From positions 6,213 through 70,212 of the forward strand of contig NZ_HE978636.1 of assembly GCF_000312105.1 (NCBI RefSeq): a stretch of DNA of 64,000 nucleotides. Direction: 5' to 3'. The notes under the pieces are model-generated. The model worked only from the letters and a program-made list of their open reading frames with translations, had not been told where the DNA came from and searched no databases. Positions 1 to 8,042 of the stretch are shown one piece after another. Position numbers and translations under genes: made by a program. The stretch's first letter is position 1. Each line of letters opens with the position of its first letter. Origin of the DNA: Aeromicrobium massiliense JC14 (GTDB lineage Bacteria; Actinomycetota; Actinomycetes; Propionibacteriales; Nocardioidaceae).

Positions 1-73
1 CGATGCCGAGCAGCAGGGCGCACGCCGCGGCGACGGCGGCGGTGCGCAGGGACCACGAGGATGTCTGGCTCAT
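1..73 (-). CDS. 5' end of an exported or membrane protein (truncated by window edge)
   Basis: On the minus strand an ATG at 73 opens a frame that runs off the window. The 24 codons read MSQTSSWSLRTAAVAAACAL, then LLGI: a short polar start followed by a hydrophobic Ala/Leu segment, which looks like a signal peptide or first membrane helix. No strong ribosome binding site is visible upstream. It is divergent from the two-component system at 201. Nothing about its function can be said from this fragment. Confidence 0.45.
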   Translation of the reverse strand, partial: MSQTSSWSLRTAAVAAACALLLGI

Positions 74-200
74 GGCCCCAGGCTGCGGCCCGCGGCTGTG
101 GCGGACCTGTGCCGGACGCCGCAGGACGCTGTGACCCGAGCACAGGATCTCCACAGGCTTCTCCCAGGGGACGACCAGCCCGCGGTGCCACGATGGCCTC

Positions 201-923
201 GTGGAAGCCACTCTCCAGCGCCCCGACGGATCCCCGCTGCGCGTCCTGGTCGTCGACGACGAGGTCAACATCGCCGAGCTGCTGCGCATGGCGCTGCGCT
301 ACGAGGGCTGGGAGGTCAGCGTCGCGCACACCGGCCGGGCCGCCGTGCAGACCGCCCGCGAGGTGCGTCCCGACGCCATCGTCCTGGACTGGATGCTGCC
401 GGACTTCGACGGCCTGGAGGTGCTGCGCAAGGTCCGCACCGACCTGCCCGATGTCCCGGTGCTGTTCCTGACCGCGCGCGACGCCGTCGAGGACCGGGTC
501 GCCGGGCTCACCGCCGGCGGCGACGACTACGTCACCAAGCCGTTCAGCCTCGAGGAGGTCGTGGCCCGGCTCCGCGGCCTCATGCGTCGCGCCGGGGCCG
601 CCGACGTGCGTCCCGGGCACGTGCTCACCGTCGGCGACCTCGTGCTGGACGAGGACAGCCACGACGTCACCCGCGGCGGCGACCCGGTCGCGCTGACGGC
701 CACCGAGTTCGAGCTGCTGCGCTTCCTCATGCGCAACCCCCGGCGGGTGCTGAGCAAGGCCCAGATCCTCGACCGGGTGTGGCACTACGACTTCGGCGGG
801 CAGGCCAACGTGGTGGAGCTGTACATCTCCTACCTGCGCAAGAAGATCGACGCCGGGCGCGCGCCGATGATCCACACCCGCCGCGGCGCCGGGTACGTCC
901 TCAAGCCCGCCGAGCAGGACTGA
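201..923 (+). CDS. OmpR/PhoB-family response regulator
   Basis: A 240-residue DNA-binding response regulator. The receiver domain (about residues 14-125) shows the acidic pair D19-D20, the phosphoacceptor D63 in IVLDWMLPD, LTARD and the KPFS switch lysine. A winged-helix output domain (about 140-236) contains the LTATEFELLRFL and VELYISYLRKKI patterns of the OmpR/PhoB class. The start is a GTG with CACGAT six bases before it, a weak match to the leaderless -10 pattern seen elsewhere in this window. The gene is one base from the histidine kinase that follows, so the two form a cognate pair. The co-directional glycosyltransferases downstream are plausible targets, which is inference. Confidence 0.93.
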   Translation: MEATLQRPDGSPLRVLVVDDEVNIAELLRMALRYEGWEVSVAHTGRAAVQTAREVRPDAIVLDWMLPDFDGLEVLRKVRTDLPDVPVLFLTARDAVEDRVAGLTAGGDDYVTKPFSLEEVVARLRGLMRRAGAADVRPGHVLTVGDLVLDEDSHDVTRGGDPVALTATEFELLRFLMRNPRRVLSKAQILDRVWHYDFGGQANVVELYISYLRKKIDAGRAPMIHTRRGAGYVLKPAEQD

Positions 924-924
924 C

Positions 925-2346
925 GTGCGCCGGCTGCTGCCCGCCTCGCTGACCGGACGCCTCGTGGTCGCCGTCGTGGCGCTCACCGCGCTCGTCGCCC
1001 TGCTGGTCGGCACGAGCGTCACGCTCGTCATGCGCTCCTACCTGACCGACCGGCTCGACCAGCAGCTCACCGAGTCCGTCGGCCGGGCACGCGCCGACCT
1101 GCTGCGCAACGGGTTCGGCGACGACGACCGCCGTCCTCCGCCCGGCCAGTCCGACGGTCTGCTCAGCCTGATCACCGACGGCCAGCGGTCGATCGCCACC
1201 TACATCGACACCGAGGGCGACCTGCTCGCGGTGCCGTCGCGCGTCCAGGCCGAGCTCGTCGACACCCCGTCGGACGGCGCGGTGCACCACCACGACCTGC
1301 CCAAGTACGGCTCGTACCGCGCGGTCGCCGTCACCGAGGACGGACTGACCACCGTGGTGGCCCTGCCGACGCGCGACGTCGACGAGACGATCGCCAGCCT
1401 GCTGTGGTGGGAGGTGCTGCTCGGGCTGGCCGCCACCGTCGCCGCCGGCCTGGCCGGACGCGCGATCGTCCGCCACCAGCTGCGTCCGCTGCGCGAGGTG
1501 GCGCAGGCCGCGCACGAGGTGACCGAGCTGCCGCTGTCGTCGGGCAAGGTCGACATGGACGTCCGGCTGCCCGAGCGGCTCACCGACCCCGCCACCGAGG
1601 TCGGGGCCGTCGGCGACTCGCTCAACCACCTGCTCGACCACGTCGCGACGTCCCTGGACGCCCGGCACGCGTCCGAGCAGCAGCTCCGCCGCTTCCTGGC
1701 CGACGCCTCGCACGAGCTGCGCACGCCGCTGGCCACGATCGCGGGGTACGCGGAGCTCTCGCGCCGCACACCGGACGACGCGACCGAGCTCGACCAGGCG
1801 ATGCGCAAGGTCGAGTCCGAGGCGTCCCGGATGTCCGGGCTCGTCGAGGACATGCTGCTGCTGGCCCGGCTCGACGCCGGCCGCCCGCTGGAGCGCGAGC
1901 CGGTCGACCTGACCCTGCTCGTCATGGAGGCGCTGGACGACGCCCGGGTGGTGGACGCCGAGCGCACCTGGCGGCTGGACCTGCCGGGCGAGCCGGTGGG
2001 GACGGTCGGCGACGAGCAGCGGCTGCACCAGGTGGTGACGAACCTGCTCGGCAACGCCACGCGGCACACCCCGCCCGGGACCACCGTCACCGCCGGGGTG
2101 CGGGCCGAGGGCGACCGGGCCGTCGTGACCGTGCACGACGACGGACCGGGTGTGCCGGCCCCGCTGCAGCGCACGATCTTCGAGCGGTTCAGCCGCGGCG
2201 ACTCCTCGCGCACGCGGGCGTCCGGTGGCGCGGGCCTGGGGCTGTCGTTGGTGCGCGCCATCGCCGAGTCGCACGGCGGCTCGGCGTCGCTGCACAGCGT
2301 CCCCGGCGACACCACGTTCACCGTGACGCTGCCGCTTCACAGGTAG
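925..2346 (+). CDS. Sensor histidine kinase (HAMP, HisKA, HATPase_c)
   Basis: A 473-residue membrane sensor kinase, partner of the preceding regulator. Residues about 10-33 form the first membrane helix, about 34-155 a variable extracellular sensor region, and about 158-180 the second helix, followed by a HAMP linker. The dimerisation domain carries the phosphoacceptor H263 in DASHELRTPLATI. The C-terminal ATPase domain shows the N box NLLGNATRHT, the G1 box DDGPGVP, the F box FERFSRG and the G2 box GGAGLGLSLV, so all catalytic boxes are intact. Start GTG, one base after the regulator's stop, implies translational coupling. The signal sensed is not apparent. Confidence 0.93.
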   Translation: MRRLLPASLTGRLVVAVVALTALVALLVGTSVTLVMRSYLTDRLDQQLTESVGRARADLLRNGFGDDDRRPPPGQSDGLLSLITDGQRSIATYIDTEGDLLAVPSRVQAELVDTPSDGAVHHHDLPKYGSYRAVAVTEDGLTTVVALPTRDVDETIASLLWWEVLLGLAATVAAGLAGRAIVRHQLRPLREVAQAAHEVTELPLSSGKVDMDVRLPERLTDPATEVGAVGDSLNHLLDHVATSLDARHASEQQLRRFLADASHELRTPLATIAGYAELSRRTPDDATELDQAMRKVESEASRMSGLVEDMLLLARLDAGRPLEREPVDLTLLVMEALDDARVVDAERTWRLDLPGEPVGTVGDEQRLHQVVTNLLGNATRHTPPGTTVTAGVRAEGDRAVVTVHDDGPGVPAPLQRTIFERFSRGDSSRTRASGGAGLGLSLVRAIAESHGGSASLHSVPGDTTFTVTLPLHR

Positions 2347-2348
2347 TC

Positions 2349-2392
2349 CACGGTCGCGGCACACCGCCGCGCCAGCGGGGCTCGCGACCGTG
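2349..2392 (+). promoter_or_regulatory. 10-bp inverted repeat between kinase and glycosyltransferase
   Basis: CACGGTCGCG (2349-2358) is mirrored exactly by CGCGACCGTG (2383-2392), with a 24-base loop. The 3' arm ends right beside the GAGG that would serve as ribosome binding site for the ATG at 2398. It could be a leader hairpin limiting translation of the glycosyltransferase, or an operator. It is not a strong terminator, because no T-rich tail follows. Confidence 0.4.
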
Positions 2393-2397
2393 AGGTC

Positions 2398-4461
2398 ATG
2401 CAGCAGAGCATCCTCGACCCCCGCCCCTCGGAGCCCGCCGCTCCCCCACGTCCCCCGACCCCCTCGGCGCGTGACCGCGCCGTCGCGCGAGCCCGACGGC
2501 TCTGGCGCGGACGTCCGCAGGACCCCGCCTGGACCCGAGCGGCCCTGCTGGGCCTGCTCGGCCTCACGTTCGTGCTGTACGTCTGGGGCCTCGGCGCGTC
2601 CGGCTGGGCGAACTCCTTCTACTCCGCGGCCGTCCAGGCCGGGTCGGACTCGTGGACGGCGTTCTTCTTCGGCGCCTCGGACGCCGCCGGGTCCATCACC
2701 GTCGACAAGCCGCCGCTCGCGCTGTGGCCGATGGCGCTGTCGGTGCGACTCCTGGGCCTGTCGTCGTGGAGCATCCTGCTCCCGCAGGCGCTCATGGGCG
2801 TCGGCACGGTCGCCCTGCTCCACGCCACGGTGCGGCGCGCGACCGGGAGCCCGGCCGCGGGCCTGCTCGCCGGCGTCGTCCTGGCCACCACCCCGGTCGC
2901 CGTGCTGATGTTCCGGTTCAACAACCCGGACGCCCTGCTGGTGCTGCTCATGACCGGCGCCGCGTACGCCACGCTGCGGGCGCTGGAGCGTCCCGAGCGG
3001 GCCGTCCGCTGGCTCGTCCTGGGCGGTGCGCTCGTGGGCCTGGCGTTCCTGACCAAGACCCTGCAGGCGTTCCTCGTCCTGCCCGCCCTGGCCGTGGCCT
3101 ACGGGCTGTGCGCGGCGGTGCCGCTCGGCCGCCGGCTCGTCCACCTGCTGGCGGCGCTCGGCGCCGTGCTCGTGGCCGGCGGCTGGTGGGTCGCGGTCGT
3201 GGAGCTGTGGCCCGCGTCCGCCCGACCGTGGATCGGCGGCTCGCAGACGAACTCGTTCCTCGAGCTGACCTTCGGCTACAACGGCTTCGGCCGCCTGACC
3301 GGCGAGGAGACCGGCTCCGTCGGTGGTGGCGGGGGCGGCGGCTGGGGCGAGACCGGCCTGCTGCGGATGTTCGGCAGCGACGTGGCCGGCCAGGTCGCAT
3401 GGCTGCTGCCCGCCGCCGGGATCCTGCTCGTCGCCGCCCTGTGGCTGACGCTGCGCCGAGCCGGCCTGCGGGCCGGACGGACGAGCCCGGTCACCGCCTC
3501 GCTCGTGCTGTGGGGCCTGTGGCTCGGCGTCACCGCGCTGACCTTCAGCCTCATGGCGGGCATCTTCCACGCGTACTACACGGTGGCGCTGGCTCCGGCG
3601 GTCGCCGCGCTCGTCGGCACCGGCCTCTGGGTGCTGTGGACGCAACGGACGTCGCTCGGCGCCACCTTCGCCGCCGCGGTGACCGTCGCGTTCTCCAGCG
3701 CGTACGCATTCACGCTGCTGGGCCGGACGCCCGACTTCGCGCCCTGGCTGCGCTGGGTCGTCGTGGTCGTCGGACTGGCCGCCGCGGCGCTGCTGCTCCT
3801 GCACCGGCTGCTGCCCGCCCGCGCTGCCGCCGCGGTCGCGATCGCCGCGGTGATCGCCGTGCTGGCCGGCCCCTCGGCCTACGCACTCGAGACCGCCGCC
3901 ACGCCGCACACCGGCTCCATCCCGTCGGCCGGTCCGTCCGGTGGCGCCGACCCCGGTGGTCGCGCGGGCGGGCCCGGTGGGATGCCCGGCCGGACCGGAG
4001 ACGGCCAGCCCGGCACGCATCCGGGCGGCGCGACCGGCACCGCGCCCGGCATCGGCACCGCCCCGGGTGGCGCGACCGGCACGGGTCGCGGCGGGGGCCT
4101 GCTCGACGGCAGCGAGCCGACCGCGGCGCTCACCGCGCTGCTGGCCGAGGACGCCGACAGCTACACCTGGGTCGCTGCGGCCGTCGGCTCGAACAGTGCC
4201 TCGGGCTACCAGCTCGCGACGCAGGAGCCGGTCATGCCGATCGGCGGCTTCAACGGCACCGACCCGAGCCCGACGCTCGCCGAGTTCCAGCAGCTCGTCG
4301 CCGACGGCGAGATCCACTGGTTCATCGGCGGCGGAGGCGGCGGCATGCGAGCCGGCGGCAGCGGCACGAGCGAGCAGATCTCCAGCTGGGTCGAGGAGAC
4401 GTTCGCGTCCCGCACCGTCGACGGCGTGACCCTGTACGACCTGTCCGAGGGCGTCCGGTGA
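2398..4461 (+). CDS. GT39/ArnT-like membrane glycosyltransferase
   Basis: A 687-residue polytopic protein of the PMT_2 (ArnT-like, GT39) group, which uses lipid-linked sugars on the outer face of the membrane. The VDKPPLALW stretch (D103) in the first extracellular loop matches the DKPP/HKPP motif of this family. About ten hydrophobic helices lie between residues 45 and 500. A glycine-rich run interrupts the extracellular loop near residue 310. Residues about 505-570 are Gly/Pro/Thr-rich low-complexity sequence leading into a small extracellular C-terminal domain, as in YkcB-like members. Its stop overlaps the start of the next glycosyltransferase (GTGA), so the two are coupled and probably act in one lipid-linked glycosylation step. 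The acceptor is unknown. Confidence 0.85.
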   Translation: MQQSILDPRPSEPAAPPRPPTPSARDRAVARARRLWRGRPQDPAWTRAALLGLLGLTFVLYVWGLGASGWANSFYSAAVQAGSDSWTAFFFGASDAAGSITVDKPPLALWPMALSVRLLGLSSWSILLPQALMGVGTVALLHATVRRATGSPAAGLLAGVVLATTPVAVLMFRFNNPDALLVLLMTGAAYATLRALERPERAVRWLVLGGALVGLAFLTKTLQAFLVLPALAVAYGLCAAVPLGRRLVHLLAALGAVLVAGGWWVAVVELWPASARPWIGGSQTNSFLELTFGYNGFGRLTGEETGSVGGGGGGGWGETGLLRMFGSDVAGQVAWLLPAAGILLVAALWLTLRRAGLRAGRTSPVTASLVLWGLWLGVTALTFSLMAGIFHAYYTVALAPAVAALVGTGLWVLWTQRTSLGATFAAAVTVAFSSAYAFTLLGRTPDFAPWLRWVVVVVGLAAAALLLLHRLLPARAAAAVAIAAVIAVLAGPSAYALETAATPHTGSIPSAGPSGGADPGGRAGGPGGMPGRTGDGQPGTHPGGATGTAPGIGTAPGGATGTGRGGGLLDGSEPTAALTALLAEDADSYTWVAAAVGSNSASGYQLATQEPVMPIGGFNGTDPSPTLAEFQQLVADGEIHWFIGGGGGGMRAGGSGTSEQISSWVEETFASRTVDGVTLYDLSEGVR

Positions 4462-5738
4462 CCGCCGGTCAGACCGCCGAGCGTCCGGTCGTCGAGCCGG
4501 ACCTCGCCCGGCCCGTCCTGGACGTGGTCATCCCGGTGCACAACGAGCAGGACGCGCTGGTGCGGGCCGTCCAGACCGTCCGGGCCCACCTGTCCACGCT
4601 CCCGTACCGGGCGCGGGTGACGATCGCCGACAACGCCAGCACCGACGCCACCGAGCTGCTGGGCCACCAGCTCGCCCACGCGCACGACGACGTCCGCATG
4701 GTCCGCCTGGCCCAGAAGGGGCGCGGTCGCGCGCTCAAGCAGGTGTGGTCGCGCTCGGACGCCGAGGTGCTCGTCTACATGGACGTCGACCTGTCGACCG
4801 ACCTCAACGCGCTGCTGCCGCTGGTCGCACCGCTCATCAGCGGGCACTCCGACGTGGCGATCGGCTCGCGGCTGAGCCCGGCGTCCCGCACCGTGCGCGG
4901 TCCACGGCGCGAGGTCATCTCGCGCTGCTACAACGTGCTGCTGAGGGGCACGCTGCGGGCGCGCTTCCGTGACGCCCAGTGCGGGTTCAAGGCGGTCCGT
5001 CGCGACGTCGCCGCCGAGCTGCTGCCGCTGGTCGAGGACGACGAGTGGTTCTTCGACACCGAGCTGCTCGTGCTCGCCGAGCGGGCCGGCCTGCGGATCC
5101 ACGAGGTGCCGGTGGACTGGGTCGACGACCCCGACAGCTCGGTCGACGTCGTGCGCACCGCGCTGCAGGACCTGCGCGGGATGGCCCGGCTCGGCGGCGC
5201 GCTCGTGCGCGGACGCCTGCCGCTCGCCGAGGTGCAGGCCCGGCTGGGCCGGGCCGCGCGCGAGGGCGGCGAGGGGCGGCTGCGGGCCCAGGTGGCGGTG
5301 TTCGCCGCGATCGGCGTCGCGTCGACGCTCGCGTACGCCCTCCTGTACGTCCTCCTCCGGCACGCGGTCCCCGCTCAGGCGGCGAACGCGCTCGCCCTGG
5401 TGCTCACCGCGGTGGCCAACACCGCCGCGAACCGGCGGCTGACGTTCGGCGTCCGGGGCCGCAGCGGCGCCGTCACCCACCAGGCCCAGGGCCTGCTCGT
5501 GCTGGGCTGCGGGCTGGTGCTGACCAGCGCGTCGCTGTGGCTGCTGCACCGGGCGTCCGGGACGGACCACCCGCTCGCCGAGGTGGTCGTGCTGACGCTG
5601 GCCAACCTGTGCGTGACCGTGCTGCGGTTCGTGGCGATGCGCACCTGGATCTTCCGCCGACGACGCGGCCCGGCGGCCGGTGGCCGCGTGGACGAGGACC
5701 GAGGCATGCACCATGATCGAGCGCATGAAGCTGACTGA
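4458..5738 (+). CDS. GT2 polyprenyl-phosphate glycosyltransferase fused to a GtrA-like domain
   Basis: A 426-residue protein starting at the GTG that overlaps the preceding stop (GTGA). Residues about 15-255 are a GT2 domain of the dolichol-phosphate-mannose-synthase type: VVIPVHNEQ, ADNASTD, and the metal-binding D109-V-D111 in YMDVDLSTD. FFDTELLVLAERAG is also typical. Residues about 285-420 contain four hydrophobic helices with NTAANRRLTF, a GtrA-like domain thought to flip or anchor lipid-linked sugars. It probably makes and translocates the polyprenyl-phosphate sugar used by the GT39 enzyme upstream. The last 26 bases overlap the DUF2505 gene in another frame. Confidence 0.88.
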   Translation: MTAGQTAERPVVEPDLARPVLDVVIPVHNEQDALVRAVQTVRAHLSTLPYRARVTIADNASTDATELLGHQLAHAHDDVRMVRLAQKGRGRALKQVWSRSDAEVLVYMDVDLSTDLNALLPLVAPLISGHSDVAIGSRLSPASRTVRGPRREVISRCYNVLLRGTLRARFRDAQCGFKAVRRDVAAELLPLVEDDEWFFDTELLVLAERAGLRIHEVPVDWVDDPDSSVDVVRTALQDLRGMARLGGALVRGRLPLAEVQARLGRAAREGGEGRLRAQVAVFAAIGVASTLAYALLYVLLRHAVPAQAANALALVLTAVANTAANRRLTFGVRGRSGAVTHQAQGLLVLGCGLVLTSASLWLLHRASGTDHPLAEVVVLTLANLCVTVLRFVAMRTWIFRRRRGPAAGGRVDEDRGMHHDRAHEAD

Positions 5739-6210
5739 GTCGTTCGCGTACGAGGGCGCCACGCCCGACCAGGTCTACGCCCTGATCACCGACCCCGCGT
5801 TCCGCACCGAGTCCGCCGAGGCCGACGGCGCCACCGAGCACGACGTCACCGTCACACCGCGCGGCGAGGGGCACGAGGTCTCGATCGTCCGCACGATGCC
5901 CGCCGACCTGCCCGACTTCGTCAAGAAGATCACCGGCAGCACGGTCACCGTCCACCAGACCGAGGTCTGGGGCGGCCCGGCGGCCGACGGCACGCGCACG
6001 GCGGACGTCAAGGTCGAGATCAAGGGCCAGCCGGCCACGATGAAGGGCGTCGCCACGCTGCTGCCGAACGGCACCGGCACGGCGTTCGAGGTCGATGGCG
6101 AGGTCAAGGTCGCCATCCCGTTCATCGGCAAGAAGATCGAGCCCGAGGTGCACAAGGCGGTCGTCTCGTCGCTGCGCCACGAGGTGCAGCTCGGCCTCAC
6201 CAAGCTCTAG
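5713..6210 (+). CDS. DUF2505 family protein (SRPBCC-like fold)
   Basis: A 165-residue soluble protein matching the DUF2505 family, a START/SRPBCC-like group common in actinobacteria. It begins MIERMKLTESFAYEGATPDQ, shows the family's FVKKITG segment, and ends in a helix. I chose the ATG at 5713 because GAGG at 5701-5704 gives normal spacing; MKL at 5725 is the alternative. It overlaps the end of the glycosyltransferase by 26 bases, so it is likely the last gene of the run starting at 201. Function is unknown; the fold suggests binding of a hydrophobic ligand. Confidence 0.8.
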   Translation: MIERMKLTESFAYEGATPDQVYALITDPAFRTESAEADGATEHDVTVTPRGEGHEVSIVRTMPADLPDFVKKITGSTVTVHQTEVWGGPAADGTRTADVKVEIKGQPATMKGVATLLPNGTGTAFEVDGEVKVAIPFIGKKIEPEVHKAVVSSLRHEVQLGLTKL

Positions 6211-6213
6211 GGC

Positions 6214-6318
6214 CTCACCCCGGCTCGGCGCTGCCGAGATGTGTGAAGAAGCGGACCACCTTCGCCCTGAAAGTGGTCCGCTTCTTCACACATCGCGGCG
6301 GAGCTAGGGGCGGGTGAG
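6214..6318. repeat. 105-bp palindromic element, copy 1
   Basis: An element bounded by CTCACCC (6214-6220) and GGGTGAG (6312-6318). Inside, 22-base arms at 6238-6259 and 6273-6294 are perfectly complementary around a 13-base loop, and the stem base extends outward through GCCG/CGGC. It aligns without gaps to 46008-46112, which has the same length and ends. It starts three bases after the DUF2505 stop and its right end covers the last codons of the minus-strand gene, so it fills a convergent junction. It may act as a two-way terminator; its conserved ends also suggest a mobile or REP-like origin. Confidence 0.75.
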
Positions 6319-6603
6319 GGCCTCGAGGACCGCCGGGAGCTCCTGGGTGGCGTACCAGGCCAGGTCGCCGCTGCCGTCGACGTCGACGTGGACCGACTCG
6401 ACGACGTCCAGCGTGATCGGGGCGTCCTCGTCGTCGAGCTCGGCCACGACTGCGGCGTCGCCGGCCTCGGCCGCCGCCTCCAGGGCCGCGGCCTCGTCCT
6501 CCTCGTCCTCGGTGGCGGCCACGAACCGCTCACCGGCCAGCGCGGTGCCGTCGGCGTGCAGCGCCTCGAGCTCGTCGCGGGTCACGCCTGCGTAGATCCT
6601 CAT
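6304..6603 (-). CDS. Small acidic conserved hypothetical protein (DUF6912-like)
   Basis: A 99-residue acidic protein starting MRIYAGVTRDELEALHADG, rich in Ala and Glu in the middle and ending with a predicted strand-helix region. The start and size resemble small actinobacterial proteins annotated DUF6912, but I cannot confirm this. The ATG lies seven bases after the acyltransferase stop with a GAGGA ribosome site, so it is in the same operon. No membrane segment or catalytic motif is seen. Its last codons lie within the 105-bp element. Confidence 0.65.
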   Translation of the reverse strand: MRIYAGVTRDELEALHADGTALAGERFVAATEDEEDEAAALEAAAEAGDAAVVAELDDEDAPITLDVVESVHVDVDGSGDLAWYATQELPAVLEALTRP

Positions 6604-6610
6604 CGGGTCC

Positions 6611-8005
6611 TCATCGTCGGGGTCGCTGACGTCCGCGCGGAGCCCGGCTCCGACTGCCGACGCCCTCGACCAGCTCCACCAGCGCCTCGTCGATGCACTG
6701 GGCCAGGACGTCCAGGTCGCGCATCGCGTCCCGGTCGCCCACCAGACCGTAGAACACCCGGCCCGCGTACGACGTGACGCCGATGGCCAGCGCGCGGCTG
6801 CCGGTCAGCGGGAGCGCCGGGTAGACCTCGCTGAGCCGCTGCCCGGCCATGTAGACCGGGTCCTGCGGACCAGGGACGTTCGTGACCAGCAGCTGGTAGC
6901 CGCGCCCGGACTCGGCCTCGCCCACCCGCGCGCCGACCGCGTGGAACGTGGACGTCGCGAAGCCGGGCAGGCCGGCGAGCCGGTTGGCCGCGACGGCCGA
7001 CCCGGTCTCGCGGTGCCCCTTGAGCGCGTACGAGACCTGATGCAGGCGGACGACCGGGTTGGCCTCCCCCACCGGCAGCGACAGCAGGTGGCCGCGCACC
7101 TTCGTGCCGAACGTCGTGGGCAGGCCGTCCTCGGCGTCCACGGACATCGGCACGAGCGCCCGGACCCGGGTGCCGGGGCTGAGCGCCTCGCCCCGGGTGA
7201 GCATCCAGCCGCGGAGCCCGCCGGCGATCGCGGCCAGGACGACGTCGTTGATCGTGCCGCCGTGGGCGTCGCGGACGAGCCGGTGGTCGTCGAGGGACGC
7301 CGACACGGTCGCGAACCGGCGGCTCTGGCCGAGCGACGTGCTCAGCGCGTGGCTGACCGGCGGCTGCTTGGGGACGACCGCGGGCGTGCGGCCCAGCACC
7401 TTGCGCAGCTGGAACTCGGCGACGCCGAGCCCCTCGGCCGGGTGGGTGACGTTGCGCCGCACGGTGCGGGCGAGCAGCTGGGCGGCGGTGGGCTCGGGGT
7501 GCGGCGACCAGCCGTCGTCGGGCAGGTCGCGCTCGTGCGGGGTCTCCTCGAGCAGCACCTGGGCGAGGTCGATCGTCTCGGAGCCGTCGACCAGCGCCTG
7601 GTGGGCCTTGAACAGCAGCGCGACGCGTCCGTCGGTCATGCCCTCGACGAGGTACAGCTCCCACAGCGGACGGGCGGGGTCGAGCCGGCGGGCGACGAGC
7701 CGGCCGACCAGGTCGAGCAGCGCCTCCGGACCACCCGGGCTGGGAAGGGCGGAGCGGCGCACGTGCAGGCCGAGGTCGAAGTGCTGGTCGTCGACCCACA
7801 CCGGGGTGCCGAGCAGCGGGACCGGGCGGGCGACCTGGCGGTAGCGCGGCACGAGGTCGATGCGCTCGGCGATGAGCCGGACGAGCCGCTCGTGGTCGAG
7901 CGGGACGTCGCCCTGCTCGAGCACGGCGAGCGAGGCGACCTGGCGCGGCTGGGTGGCGGTGTCGCGCGCGAGCAGCGACGCGTCCAGCGGGGTCATGCGG
8001 CGCAC
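6611..8005 (-). CDS. WS/DGAT-like acyltransferase with altered HHxxxDG motif
   Basis: A 464-residue member of the wax ester synthase/diacylglycerol acyltransferase family, which in actinobacteria makes storage triacylglycerol. It begins with the typical MTPLDASLLARDT region, contains PLWELYLVEGM, and ends with the second domain (NDVVLAAIAGGLRGW, LVTNVPGP). The active-site motif HHxxxDG reads H135-Q-A-L-V-D-G, so the second histidine, the catalytic base in this superfamily, is Gln136. Either the protein is not an acyltransferase or it uses another mechanism. I chose the GTG at 8005 because AGGAGGT sits five bases upstream; the ATG at 7996 is the alternative. The DUF6912-like gene follows in the operon. 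Confidence 0.82.
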   Translation of the reverse strand: MRRMTPLDASLLARDTATQPRQVASLAVLEQGDVPLDHERLVRLIAERIDLVPRYRQVARPVPLLGTPVWVDDQHFDLGLHVRRSALPSPGGPEALLDLVGRLVARRLDPARPLWELYLVEGMTDGRVALLFKAHQALVDGSETIDLAQVLLEETPHERDLPDDGWSPHPEPTAAQLLARTVRRNVTHPAEGLGVAEFQLRKVLGRTPAVVPKQPPVSHALSTSLGQSRRFATVSASLDDHRLVRDAHGGTINDVVLAAIAGGLRGWMLTRGEALSPGTRVRALVPMSVDAEDGLPTTFGTKVRGHLLSLPVGEANPVVRLHQVSYALKGHRETGSAVAANRLAGLPGFATSTFHAVGARVGEAESGRGYQLLVTNVPGPQDPVYMAGQRLSEVYPALPLTGSRALAIGVTSYAGRVFYGLVGDRDAMRDLDVLAQCIDEALVELVEGVGSRSRAPRGRQRPRR

Positions 8006-8042
8006 CGGCCACCTCCTTCGGCCTCGGACGCTACCATCGCGG

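Noticed and set aside
3900..4110. Tandem repeat or insertion in the GT39 gene
   Set aside because: The Gly/Pro/Thr-rich run is in frame, has GC use like its surroundings, and such linkers are usual in this family.
901..4317. Very long open frame on the minus strand opposite the kinase and GT39 genes
   Set aside because: It is antisense to recognisable genes and its translation is Arg/Gly/Ala/Gln-rich without any family feature. Similar shadows at 2652-4457, 12414-14975, 17548-20991 and 52811-55126 were rejected for the same reason.
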